From Pedobacter sp. B4-66 (GTDB lineage Bacteria > Bacteroidota > Bacteroidia > Sphingobacteriales > Sphingobacteriaceae): a stretch of 64,000 nucleotides of DNA. This document shows, one piece after another, positions 54,234-62,831 of the stretch. A program made the position numbers and the translations under genes. Location: NCBI RefSeq assembly GCF_018492665.1, contig NZ_JAFVME010000005.1:310001-374000 (forward strand), read 5' to 3'. Under the pieces are notes generated by a model that was given only the letters and a program-made list of their open reading frames with translations, had not been told where the DNA came from and made no database searches. How positions within the stretch are numbered: position 1 is the first letter of the stretch; each line of letters begins with the position of its first letter.

Positions 54234-57200
54234 ATGAAAGAAGAATCTTTAAGAAATAATCTCCGATTTGGCTTAGGGCTATCGTTATTGATACTTTTTA
54301 TCTCCTCGATGGCATCTTTTGTAAGCATAAAGAACCTTATTCAGAATGCAGAAATGGTTTCGCATAGCAATGTGGTTATGACCGATCTGGACGGTGTAAT
54401 ATCGACACTAAAGGACGCGGAAACCGGGCAAAGAGGCTATTTGCTAACCGGCGACAAGGTTTTTCTGGAACCATATAGAGGCGCAAGGGAAACTGCGATT
54501 AACCTATTGAACAAAATTAGCTCTGATACAAGAGACAATCCATTTCAACAGAAAGGCGCTAAAGAGTTGCAAGATATTATTGAAGGCAGGCTAGACATTA
54601 TTGACAATACCATTGATTTAAAAGGTAAGGGAGGGAGCGTTAGCACAGGCCAGTTGCTGGATGGAAAGGTGTATATGGATAAAGCCAGGACCACCATAAA
54701 GAAAATGCAGGCCGAAGAAAAGAGATTGCTTGACAACAGGACGGCCAGTATGAATAAACTGGCAGGTTATACTCCCATTTTGATTCTTATTGCCGCTTTT
54801 TTTGCCATTTTAATTACTGTGTTTTTTTATAGAAGAGTTTCATCAGATTTTAATACCCGAAGGAGATTGCAGAGAGAATTGCAGGAAAAGAAGGATGAGA
54901 TGGACAATAGAATTGAGGTTATTCAGGAGATTGCAGCTCAGGTTTCTAGTGGAAACTATCAGATCAGGATGAATGATGAGCAGAAAGATGGCTTGGGTAG
55001 TTTATCCGGTTCATTGAATTCAATGGCCGAATCGCTTCAGTATTCTTTTGCACTTTTAGCAGATAAGGAATGGCTTCAATCGAGTATTGCTTCTCTTAAT
55101 GATAAAATGGTGGGAGAAAAGAGTGTTGAGGAGCTGACAAACGACATCATTGAGGACATTATAGCACATACGAATAGTACAGTAGGTGCCTGCTACTTAC
55201 TAGAAGATGATGAACGATTGCATCTTACAGGAAGTTATTCGTTGGCAACAAATGAGGCAAAAGAAAGATTAGACGTTGGAGATGGTCTTGTTGGACAGGT
55301 GTTTAAATCTGGTAAGCAAATATTGATCAATGACATCCCCGAAGGCGAAATGACCATTAGCTTCACCGCCGGAACTACCAAGCCCCGTAATATTGTTGCA
55401 TTTCCTATAATTAGACACAATGAGGTGATAGGAGTGATGGAATTGGGCTCTTTAGGTGCATATAGTCCATTGCAATTGGAATTCTTTAATAGTACTTCCA
55501 GCAATATTGGCGTTGCAATACATGTAGCGCAGAATCGTAAAAAACTGCAGGAGCTTTTAGAAGAAACTCAGGCACAGGCAGAAGAATTGCAGGCTCAGCA
55601 TAGTGAATTGGAAGGATTAAATGCCGAATTGGAAGCTCAAACACAAAAAATACAAACTTCTGAGGAGGAGTTAAGGGTACAGCAGGAGGAATTATTGCAA
55701 AGCAACCAGGAGCTTGAAGAAAGAACCAGTTTGCTTGAAGAAAAGAACCAGCTGATACAGGAGAGAAACTTAGATATACAGCAGAAAGCAGAGCAATTGG
55801 AGCAAAGTACCAAGTATAAATCGGAGTTTCTGGCCAATATGTCGCACGAGCTGCGTACCCCGTTAAACTCGATACTGTTGCTGTCTAAATTGATGTCGGA
55901 GAATAAAGAGCTAGACAAAGAATACGTAGAATATGCAGACGTGATTCAAAGCTCTGGACAAGGGTTACTGGGATTGATTGATGAAATACTCGATTTATCT
56001 AAAATTGAGGCTGGTAAAATGAAGCTGGAATTTGATGACATCAGTATTAATGAGGTTGTAACAGATATGCGCTCATTATTTGATCCATTGGCTAAGAGTA
56101 AGGGGCTAGATCTTGTTATTGATGTAGACCAAAATATAAATACCATTAATACCGATAAAATGCGGTTAGAGCAGATCTTAAAGAACTTGCTTTCTAACGC
56201 AATTAAGTTTACAAGTCATGGTAAGGTTTCACTAACAGTTTCCAGAGATGAAGCGAATAAGTACACCCTGTTTAAAGTTACCGATACAGGCATCGGTATT
56301 CCTGGTGATAAACTTGGGCTGATATTCGAAGCCTTTCAGCAGGCTGATGGTTCGACCAGAAGGAAGTTTGGTGGTACAGGACTTGGCCTTTCTATAAGTA
56401 GAGAGTTGGCTAAGCTTTTGGGTGGCGAAATTGAGTTGACCAGTAAGGAAAATGTGGGCAGTGAGTTTACTTTTTCTTTGCCCGTGGATCGATTAGCTGT
56501 AGTTAAAGAGGAAGAATTACACGCGGAAGAGACTTTAGCTCAGGTAGAAAAGCAAAAAGAAGTTGTTCTGGAACGATTTACTGTTGATCGCATTCCGCAA
56601 GAAATAGCCGATGATAGGGACAACATTAATGAAGATGATAAAGTAATCTTAATTGTTGAAGATGATACGGGTTTCGCTAAGACCCTTTTAAATTTTACAC
56701 GTAAAAGGAATTATAAAGGCATTGTAGCGGTAAGAGGAGATGTGGGAATAGAATTGGCCAATCATTATAAGCCTCTGGCTATTTTATTGGATATTCAACT
56801 TCCTGTTAAAGATGGCTGGCAGGTAATGGAGGAGTTAAAATCTAATCCTAAAACCAAGCATATTCCTGTTCATATCATGTCATCACTTGAGGTTAAAAAG
56901 GAAAGCTTATTGAAGGGAGCGGTAGATTTTATCAATAAACCGGTTGCTCTTGAGCATATGGCTCAGATTTTCCAAAAGCTTGAACATGCCTTAACCAAGG
57001 GGCCTAAAAAAGTACTTATTGTGGAAGAAAATAAGCAGCATGCACAGGCTTTGAGCTATTTCTTAAGCAACTACAATATCAATACTCAGGTAGCTAATAA
57101 TGTTACCGAAGGGATTGGTGCTTTACAAGAAAAAGAGGTGGATTGCGTGATTCTGGATATGGGAATCCCTGATAAAAATGCATACGAGACCTTGGAAACC

Positions 57201-57821
57201 ATAAAGAAAAGTGAGGGATTGGAGAACTTGCCTATCATCATTTTTACCGGGAAAAACTTATCCAAAGGAGAAGAAAGCAGAATTAGGCAGTACGCAGACT
57301 CAATTGTGGTTAAGACAGCTCATTCTTATCAGCGGATATTAGATGAGGCCGGTCTGTTTTTACACCTTATAGAAGAAAAGGAACAGGATGGCAAGCATAA
57401 AAAGCAAGCTTCTGAAAAGCTTGGGGGGTTATACGAAGTCCTGAATAACAAAACCGTTCTGATTGCTGATGATGATGTAAGAAATATATTCTCATTAACA
57501 AAAGCACTGGAACAACATAAAATGAAAGTTTTAGCAGCTACCGACGGAAAAGAAGCGCTACAAATGCTTAAAGAGAATCCATTGATAGATATTGTGCTAA
57601 TGGACATGATGATGCCTGAAATGGACGGATATGAAAGCACAAAGGAAATCAGAAAGATTCCTGCATATAAATATTTACCGGTTTTGGCTGTTACTGCCAA
57701 GGCAATGATGGGCGACAGGGAGAAATGCATTGCAGCAGGTGCATCAGATTACATCTCGAAACCTGTTGACATTGATCAGCTGATCTCATTATTGCGTGTT
57801 TGGCTTTACAATAAAGTGTAA
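54234..57821 (+). CDS. Large hybrid histidine kinase: CHASE3-like, GAF, HisKA, HATPase, three receivers
   Basis: 1195 residues. Order: TM1 (~13-32), a CHASE3-like sensor (~40-175, LKDAETGQRGYLLTGD), TM2 (~182-203), HAMP-like region, GAF (~290-435), long coiled coil (~440-530), HisKA with LANMSHELRTPLNS (H538), HATPase with NLLSNAIKFT, and three receivers with phospho-acceptors D853, D975 and D1124. REC2 is atypical (VEENKQHAQ instead of an Asp pair; VVKTAH instead of KP). A single-domain RR, CheR- and CheB-type genes follow, pointing to a shared pathway. Confidence 0.93.
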   Translation: MKEESLRNNLRFGLGLSLLILFISSMASFVSIKNLIQNAEMVSHSNVVMTDLDGVISTLKDAETGQRGYLLTGDKVFLEPYRGARETAINLLNKISSDTRDNPFQQKGAKELQDIIEGRLDIIDNTIDLKGKGGSVSTGQLLDGKVYMDKARTTIKKMQAEEKRLLDNRTASMNKLAGYTPILILIAAFFAILITVFFYRRVSSDFNTRRRLQRELQEKKDEMDNRIEVIQEIAAQVSSGNYQIRMNDEQKDGLGSLSGSLNSMAESLQYSFALLADKEWLQSSIASLNDKMVGEKSVEELTNDIIEDIIAHTNSTVGACYLLEDDERLHLTGSYSLATNEAKERLDVGDGLVGQVFKSGKQILINDIPEGEMTISFTAGTTKPRNIVAFPIIRHNEVIGVMELGSLGAYSPLQLEFFNSTSSNIGVAIHVAQNRKKLQELLEETQAQAEELQAQHSELEGLNAELEAQTQKIQTSEEELRVQQEELLQSNQELEERTSLLEEKNQLIQERNLDIQQKAEQLEQSTKYKSEFLANMSHELRTPLNSILLLSKLMSENKELDKEYVEYADVIQSSGQGLLGLIDEILDLSKIEAGKMKLEFDDISINEVVTDMRSLFDPLAKSKGLDLVIDVDQNINTINTDKMRLEQILKNLLSNAIKFTSHGKVSLTVSRDEANKYTLFKVTDTGIGIPGDKLGLIFEAFQQADGSTRRKFGGTGLGLSISRELAKLLGGEIELTSKENVGSEFTFSLPVDRLAVVKEEELHAEETLAQVEKQKEVVLERFTVDRIPQEIADDRDNINEDDKVILIVEDDTGFAKTLLNFTRKRNYKGIVAVRGDVGIELANHYKPLAILLDIQLPVKDGWQVMEELKSNPKTKHIPVHIMSSLEVKKESLLKGAVDFINKPVALEHMAQIFQKLEHALTKGPKKVLIVEENKQHAQALSYFLSNYNINTQVANNVTEGIGALQEKEVDCVILDMGIPDKNAYETLETIKKSEGLENLPIIIFTGKNLSKGEESRIRQYADSIVVKTAHSYQRILDEAGLFLHLIEEKEQDGKHKKQASEKLGGLYEVLNNKTVLIADDDVRNIFSLTKALEQHKMKVLAATDGKEALQMLKENPLIDIVLMDMMMPEMDGYESTKEIRKIPAYKYLPVLAVTAKAMMGDREKCIAAGASDYISKPVDIDQLISLLRVWLYNKV

Positions 57822-57825
57822 CTAT

Positions 57826-58191
57826 ATGGCGAAAAAAGTTTTAATAATTGATGATGATAATAGGAACATTTTTGCCTTGTCAGCTGTTTTAAAAGCAAAA
57901 GGCTATCAATGTTTAACAGCAACTGGCGGCGAAGAGGGTATAGATCTGCTTAAAGAGAATAAAGAGATTGCAGTGGTATTGATGGATATGATGATGCCTG
58001 GGATGGACGGATACGAAGCTATTGCCAAAATAGATGAAAGTCCTGAGATTAAGCATATCCCTGTAATAGCGGTTACTGCGCAGGCTATGGTTGGTGATAG
58101 AGAGCGGTGTCTTAATGCTGGTGCGGTTGGTTATGTTTCTAAACCCATTAATGTTGAAGAGTTAACAAGTTTGCTCATAAAGTATATTTAA
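57826..58191 (+). CDS. Single-domain response regulator
   Basis: 121 residues from ATG 57826 (MAKKVLIIDDDNRNIF). It is only a receiver: acidic cluster D9-D11, phospho-acceptor D54 (VLMDMMMPGMDG), and K in YVSKPIN. The sequence is very like the third receiver of the preceding hybrid kinase (MMMPxMDG, AxTAKAMxGDREKC), suggesting duplication. No output domain, so it probably acts as a phosphate shuttle or by protein contact. Confidence 0.93.
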   Translation: MAKKVLIIDDDNRNIFALSAVLKAKGYQCLTATGGEEGIDLLKENKEIAVVLMDMMMPGMDGYEAIAKIDESPEIKHIPVIAVTAQAMVGDRERCLNAGAVGYVSKPINVEELTSLLIKYI

Positions 58192-58196
58192 CTGAA

Positions 58197-59021
58197 TTGG
58201 AACTCTCTGTAATTAACGACGATCATGTTGAGATTTTACTCTCAGACCTACTGGAGCAGTATGGGTATGATTTTACAGGGTATTCAAAAGCGTCTTTAAA
58301 GAGAAGAATTGCACGGTTATACAGTCTGGATAGGGCGGTAAGTTTTGCAGAGTTCAGATATAAGATAAATAATGATAGTTTATACTTTAAGCGGTTTGTA
58401 GAACAGATTACAGTTAATGTAACAGAAATGTTTAGAGATCCCTCTTTTTTTAAAACATTAAGAGATGTAGTATTGCCAAAGCTCGGAACATACCCATTTA
58501 TCAGGATTTGGCTTGCAGGCTGTTCAACAGGAGAGGAAGCATATTCAATTTCTATTATTTTGAAAGAGCTTAACCTGCTTCATAAGTCTTTGATCTACGC
58601 TACAGATTTAAATCCGATTGTATTGGAGAAGGCTGCGCAAGGTATGTTCGGGATGAATAGTATGAAGCAGTATTCTGAGAATTATATCTTGTCGGGCGGG
58701 TTAAAAGACTTTTCTAGCTATTATACAGCTAATTATTCATTGGCAAAGTTTGATGACGAACTAAAAAGCAAGATTATATTTTCAACGCATAATTTGGTTT
58801 CGGATTACTCATTTAATGAGTTTCAACTCATTTTATGTAGAAATGTGCTGATCTATTTTGATAGGGAACTGCAGCAGAAAGTATTAAATCTTTTTGATGA
58901 GAGTCTCGAAGAATTGGGTTATTTGGCACTTGGGAGTAAGGAAACAATTAACTTTTCAGGAATTACTGACAAGTATAAACGGTTGGATTCGGAGAAAATC
59001 TGGAGGAAAATAGAACGATGA
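58197..59021 (+). CDS. CheR-type protein methyltransferase
   Basis: A 274-residue SAM-dependent methyltransferase. N-terminal CheR helices include SKASLKRRIARLYSL; VNVTEMFRDPSFFKTL precedes the SAM motif RIWLAGCSTGEEAYSISI, and FQLILCRNVLIYFDRE is the family tail motif. In chemotaxis CheR methylates receptor glutamates. The start is TTG (58197); the N-terminus fits and no ATG lies nearby. It overlaps cheB by 4 bp. No receptor gene is present in the window. Confidence 0.93.
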   Translation: MELSVINDDHVEILLSDLLEQYGYDFTGYSKASLKRRIARLYSLDRAVSFAEFRYKINNDSLYFKRFVEQITVNVTEMFRDPSFFKTLRDVVLPKLGTYPFIRIWLAGCSTGEEAYSISIILKELNLLHKSLIYATDLNPIVLEKAAQGMFGMNSMKQYSENYILSGGLKDFSSYYTANYSLAKFDDELKSKIIFSTHNLVSDYSFNEFQLILCRNVLIYFDRELQQKVLNLFDESLEELGYLALGSKETINFSGITDKYKRLDSEKIWRKIER

Positions 59022-59581
59022 AAAAGTGTGAAGCATTTATTATAGGAGGGTCTGCGGGGAGTTTGGATGTACTTTTAAAAATACTGCCACTGATTAATGC
59101 TGCAATAAAATTCCCGATCGTTATTGTTATACATCGTAAGCACGGAACGGATTCTTTATTGCCTGATTTATTGTCGAGCCGTACTAAACTTAAAGTTAAA
59201 GAGGTAGATGAAAAGGAGCCGATAAGTGCCGGGACGATATACATCGCTCCTTCGGATTATCACTTATTGATAGAGCAGGATAGAACATTTTCATTAGATT
59301 ATTCAGAGAAAATCAACTATTCGAGACCTGCAATCGACGTTACGTTTCAAACTGCTGCAGAGGTCTATAAAGAAAAATTGGCCTGTCTTCTGTTATCTGG
59401 GTCGAACTCTGATGGGGTAAATGGATTGAAAAGCGTAAAACTATGGGGTGGTACAGCTTTAATTCAGGATCCAAAGACTGCTCAGGTAGCTTACATGCCG
59501 GCGCAAGCGCAAGCTAATGTGAAAATAGATAGCGTTTTAAGTATAGAAGATATTGCAGAATTTATAAATTTGTTATCTTAA
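59018..59581 (+). CDS. CheB-type protein-glutamate methylesterase, without receiver domain
   Basis: A 187-residue CheB catalytic domain. The triad is present: S12 in IIGGSAGSLDVL, H39 in IVIHRKHGTDSLL, D132 in LLSGSNSDGVNG; IYIAPSDYHLLI is also typical. The N-terminal receiver of classical CheB is absent. It is coupled to CheR (ATGA overlap), so the pair likely sets methylation of the same target. Regulation must come from another partner, perhaps the neighbouring response regulators. Confidence 0.93.
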   Translation: MKKCEAFIIGGSAGSLDVLLKILPLINAAIKFPIVIVIHRKHGTDSLLPDLLSSRTKLKVKEVDEKEPISAGTIYIAPSDYHLLIEQDRTFSLDYSEKINYSRPAIDVTFQTAAEVYKEKLACLLLSGSNSDGVNGLKSVKLWGGTALIQDPKTAQVAYMPAQAQANVKIDSVLSIEDIAEFINLLS

Positions 59582-59607
59582 ACTTTATAGTTAACCATAG
59601 CCTCAAA

Positions 59608-59976
59608 ATGGAGAAGAATAAAAGAGTGTTCCTGTTTGATGATAATGCAGAAATTTTAGAATTGTGCACAATTATTCTGGAAGACGCAGGTTATGATATT
59701 AAGACGTCGTCGACGTCTAATAATATTATAGACCAGGTGTTATCTTATGTGCCGGACATTATTTTTATGGACAATTGGCTTCCTGATGTGGGGGGTATAG
59801 ACGCCACCAAAGAGCTTAAGGGACACGAAACACTGAAAAGTATTCCGGTAATCTATTTCTCTGCTAATAACGACGTAAAAGCTTTAGCTGCGGAAGCAGG
59901 AGCTGATGGTTATCTATCGAAGCCATTTGATATTCAGGAACTGGAAGATATTATTAGCAAGCACCTAGCTGTTTAA
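59608..59976 (+). CDS. Single-domain response regulator
   Basis: A 122-residue receiver with acidic D11/D12 (VFLFDDNAE), phospho-acceptor D55 in IIFMDNWLPDVGG, and K in YLSKPFD. It is less similar to the receiver upstream than that one is to the hybrid kinase. It closes the signalling block 26 bp after cheB and ahead of a long terminator. Confidence 0.93.
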   Translation: MEKNKRVFLFDDNAEILELCTIILEDAGYDIKTSSTSNNIIDQVLSYVPDIIFMDNWLPDVGGIDATKELKGHETLKSIPVIYFSANNDVKALAAEAGADGYLSKPFDIQELEDIISKHLAV

Positions 59977-59983
59977 AAAAGAG

Positions 59984-60038
59984 ATACATACTAAAATGCC
60001 CTGTATCAAGTTATGATGCAGGGCATTTTAGTATGTAT
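59984..60038. terminator. Long bidirectional terminator hairpin
   Basis: Arms 59984-60003 and 60019-60038 are perfectly complementary over 20 bp, with five further pairs inside (one G:U), a ~5-nt loop. It lies between the convergent response regulator and DPP III-like genes. Both flanks have T/A runs. Confidence 0.85.
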
Positions 60039-60048
60039 TCCGCTTAGG

Positions 60049-61731
60049 TTATTTTACACCTAATACATCAACTCCCTGTTCAAAGATGATGTCAACAGGG
60101 ATTCCCTTTTTAGTTAATTTATCTAAATCTGCTTGAAGTTCTGTAGAGATAACTGCGTTTTCTTTTTGCGTTTTCTCTACGGCAGCTTTGTCTCCATTTC
60201 CTTGAAGGGTTATAATTAAGTTACTTAGCTTGTTCATTGCAGTTTCAAACTTAGCAAAATCGACTTTGTAAGTGCCGTTTTCATTTCTGATGAAAGCTCC
60301 ATTCTCTTTAAAGAAATTGAAGCATTGCATATTGGCTTTACCATGCGCGCTTGCTGCTCCAAACCTTACAGAACGAAGAATGCCAGCCATGTAAGTAGTA
60401 TAAAACTGTTTTATATCACCTTCCAGTTCCCCTTTTTTAAGTAGCCCGGTAACCATGTAAAGGCCTAAAACATCGGCTTTGCCTTCTTCAAGCCATGAAT
60501 ATTGTTCTTGCAAAGCTTCTTTTACAAATCCTTTGCCTGTAATTGTTTTTTTGATTCCTAAACCATGAGCAACTTCATGGAACATTACATTCGCAAAGAA
60601 TGCATCAAAATTGATGTATTGCTGCTGATCTTTATCAATAAGTTCTTTTGCAATCGGGATAAGAATTTTGTCAAATTTGGCTTTCATCGCGTTTTTCAAC
60701 TGTGAGCGCCTTGTACCTTTCTTTTGCTGAATAATCTCGTCATTTGGAAGGTTTACAGCTATTGTTTTTGACCCTGCATTGCAATCACCGGCGTAATAAA
60801 CTACATCATACGCATTTAATTCAGAGTCTGTACCCGGTTTCTCTTTCTTGTATTTAGCATCAACAGGCAAACCTTGTTGTAGCTGCGGAAGCATACTTAC
60901 ATATTTTGCTAATCGCTTGCTCCATACTTTATCTTTTATCAACACATAGGCCTCGTAAGACGCGCGTGCATTGAATAATTTGTCTTCATAATTCTCAATA
61001 GGGCCAATTATAATATCAAGATTATTGGTTTTCATGTCTAGCCATGCGTAATCACTGGCAGTATAGTTGTCAGTTACCAGAGCATCTGCACGTAGTGTTA
61101 AGTATTTCTTCAGTCCGGCGTCTTCAGCAAGTAATGCAGCTTGCTTTAAAAGGTTAGAAGCTTTTTGAAGCTCGGCAGCAAAAAGTATATGGTAAGGGAT
61201 TGACGTTAATTTGCCTGTGCTATCCTTTTTTACAACAGAATATTGCCCGTATTTATCCTTTACATCAGAGTTTTTAAGCTCTTCTTTGGTCATACCCGCA
61301 GGATAAAAGCTGGCGGCGTCTGGCTTAGGGCCAATACCTGCTACAAACGGTTTATCTCCATTAAGCCTATCCCATGGGCCATAGTTAATCCATATAAAAG
61401 ACTTTGTTTTCTCATCCTTTATCGTGTTTAATAAACTGTCTCTTTGAGGGTAGGCTTGCTTCCAAAACAACTCATCCATTATTTGAGCAGATTGTATCAA
61501 TAGAGGAAGTATTTTACGCTCATTAATGGTTAGGTCATTTAGATTGCTGGTTAGCTTTACCTTTTCGTAGATATCAATACGCTCATTTACATAATTCTGT
61601 AAGCTATCGTTTGATGAAGTTATTTTTTCTTTACCGTTTGTGTTTTTGTCTTGGGGACCGCCACATGAAGCGATTCCTGCAATTATTGAGCATCCAGCAA
61701 TAAAAAGACTTGCTTTGCTAATGTTTTTCAT
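60049..61731 (-). CDS. DPP III-like (M49-type) zinc peptidase lipoprotein
   Basis: 560 residues from ATG 61731 (MKNISKASLFIAGCSIIAGI, lipobox IASCG). It looks like the dipeptidyl-peptidase III family found in Bacteroidota: zinc motif MFHEVAHGLGIKK (H385, E386, H389) and downstream EEGKADVLGLYMV (the EExxA[ED] motif). Notably the site is a five-residue HEXXH instead of the HEXXGH classic for M49. As a lipoprotein it would act in the envelope, not the cytosol. The peptidase specificity is unproven. Confidence 0.85.
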   Translation of the reverse strand: MKNISKASLFIAGCSIIAGIASCGGPQDKNTNGKEKITSSNDSLQNYVNERIDIYEKVKLTSNLNDLTINERKILPLLIQSAQIMDELFWKQAYPQRDSLLNTIKDEKTKSFIWINYGPWDRLNGDKPFVAGIGPKPDAASFYPAGMTKEELKNSDVKDKYGQYSVVKKDSTGKLTSIPYHILFAAELQKASNLLKQAALLAEDAGLKKYLTLRADALVTDNYTASDYAWLDMKTNNLDIIIGPIENYEDKLFNARASYEAYVLIKDKVWSKRLAKYVSMLPQLQQGLPVDAKYKKEKPGTDSELNAYDVVYYAGDCNAGSKTIAVNLPNDEIIQQKKGTRRSQLKNAMKAKFDKILIPIAKELIDKDQQQYINFDAFFANVMFHEVAHGLGIKKTITGKGFVKEALQEQYSWLEEGKADVLGLYMVTGLLKKGELEGDIKQFYTTYMAGILRSVRFGAASAHGKANMQCFNFFKENGAFIRNENGTYKVDFAKFETAMNKLSNLIITLQGNGDKAAVEKTQKENAVISTELQADLDKLTKKGIPVDIIFEQGVDVLGVK

Positions 61732-61936
61732 ATATGATTTTTTTTGCACCTGTGAAGCTATCATAAGCAATTATACGTTAGTTATATAAGCAAATAAGGC
61801 TTATAATAGTTTCATGTTTTAGTTAGTGTTTTTATGACTACATGGCCTGCATTAGGCAAAGCAGGTTTGGTAGCACAGATTTAATTGCGACTAAAGTAGT
61901 AAAAAATAGTAATTTCACACCCTCTATCTTTTCATT

Positions 61937-62770
61937 ATGATACATCAGATCAAATTTAAAAAAAGCTACCTCTATATTTTTGCTATTCTTATGCTTGCGT
62001 CCTGTTCTACAGGGAAATATGCTGCTACTAATAAGGTGTATAAGAAAAAGGCGGGGGAGTTTGCAGAGATTATAAAATCAATGCCTCCCACAAATCAGGG
62101 AGCCGCACTTCCTGATCCGGCGCTTCAGTCGTGGGTTGGATCCGTTAATTTTGGAATACGCAGACCTAATTTTGTAATTCTTCATCATACTGCTCAGAAA
62201 TCTTCTGACCAAACTATAAAAACCTTTACAATTGCCAAAACAGAGGTGAGTGCACATTATGTGGTTGGAAGAGACGGTAAGGTAATTCAAATGGTAAATG
62301 ATTATTTAAGAGCTAACCATGCAGGTGTTGGCAAGTGGGGTAACGATACGGATTTAAACTCTTCTTCTATTGGAATTGAGATTGATAATTCCGGTACTGA
62401 GCCTTATTCTGAGGTTCAGCTACAAAGCTTGATGACTTTGCTTTCTACATTAAAAACAAGGTATAAAATTCCAACGGCAAACTTTATCGGTCATTCAGAT
62501 GTGGCGCCAAGAAGAAAGGTTGATCCGGCTAATTTTCCATGGAAAAGATTCGCAGAAAAAGGGTATGGATTGTGGTATGATAGCGTGCTTGTAATGCCTC
62601 CAGATAACTTTGATACAACGTTGGCGTTGAAGATTATTGGATATGACGTTAGTAATGTTCCAGCTGCAATTGTGGCGTTTAAGATCCACTTTGTACAAAC
62701 AGATGTAACACCGGAATTGACACCGGCAGTTAAGCTGATTCTGTTTAATTTGCATAAAAAGTATATGTAA
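61937..62770 (+). CDS. N-acetylmuramoyl-L-alanine amidase lipoprotein (Amidase_2)
   Basis: A 277-residue lipoprotein with lipobox LASCST at Cys ~23. The amidase domain has NFVILHHTAQKSSDQT, VSAHYVVGRDGKVIQMV, NHAGVGKW and FIGHSDVAPRRKVDPANFPW, giving zinc ligands and the catalytic set of AmpD-like enzymes. It should cleave the bond between MurNAc and L-Ala in peptidoglycan or its fragments. Its terminator follows at 62771. Confidence 0.93.
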   Translation: MIHQIKFKKSYLYIFAILMLASCSTGKYAATNKVYKKKAGEFAEIIKSMPPTNQGAALPDPALQSWVGSVNFGIRRPNFVILHHTAQKSSDQTIKTFTIAKTEVSAHYVVGRDGKVIQMVNDYLRANHAGVGKWGNDTDLNSSSIGIEIDNSGTEPYSEVQLQSLMTLLSTLKTRYKIPTANFIGHSDVAPRRKVDPANFPWKRFAEKGYGLWYDSVLVMPPDNFDTTLALKIIGYDVSNVPAAIVAFKIHFVQTDVTPELTPAVKLILFNLHKKYM

Positions 62771-62806
62771 AAAATGGCCGGATCATTCGAATGATCCGAC
62801 CATTTT
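62771..62806. terminator. Bidirectional terminator
   Basis: Arms 62771-62788 and 62789-62806 pair with a single mismatch (C:A on the plus strand, G:U on the minus) and a TCGA turn, flanked by A and T runs. It ends the amidase and the convergent glnS. Confidence 0.85.
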
Positions 62807-62831
62807 TTAGTCATTAGGATAATAATCCTGC

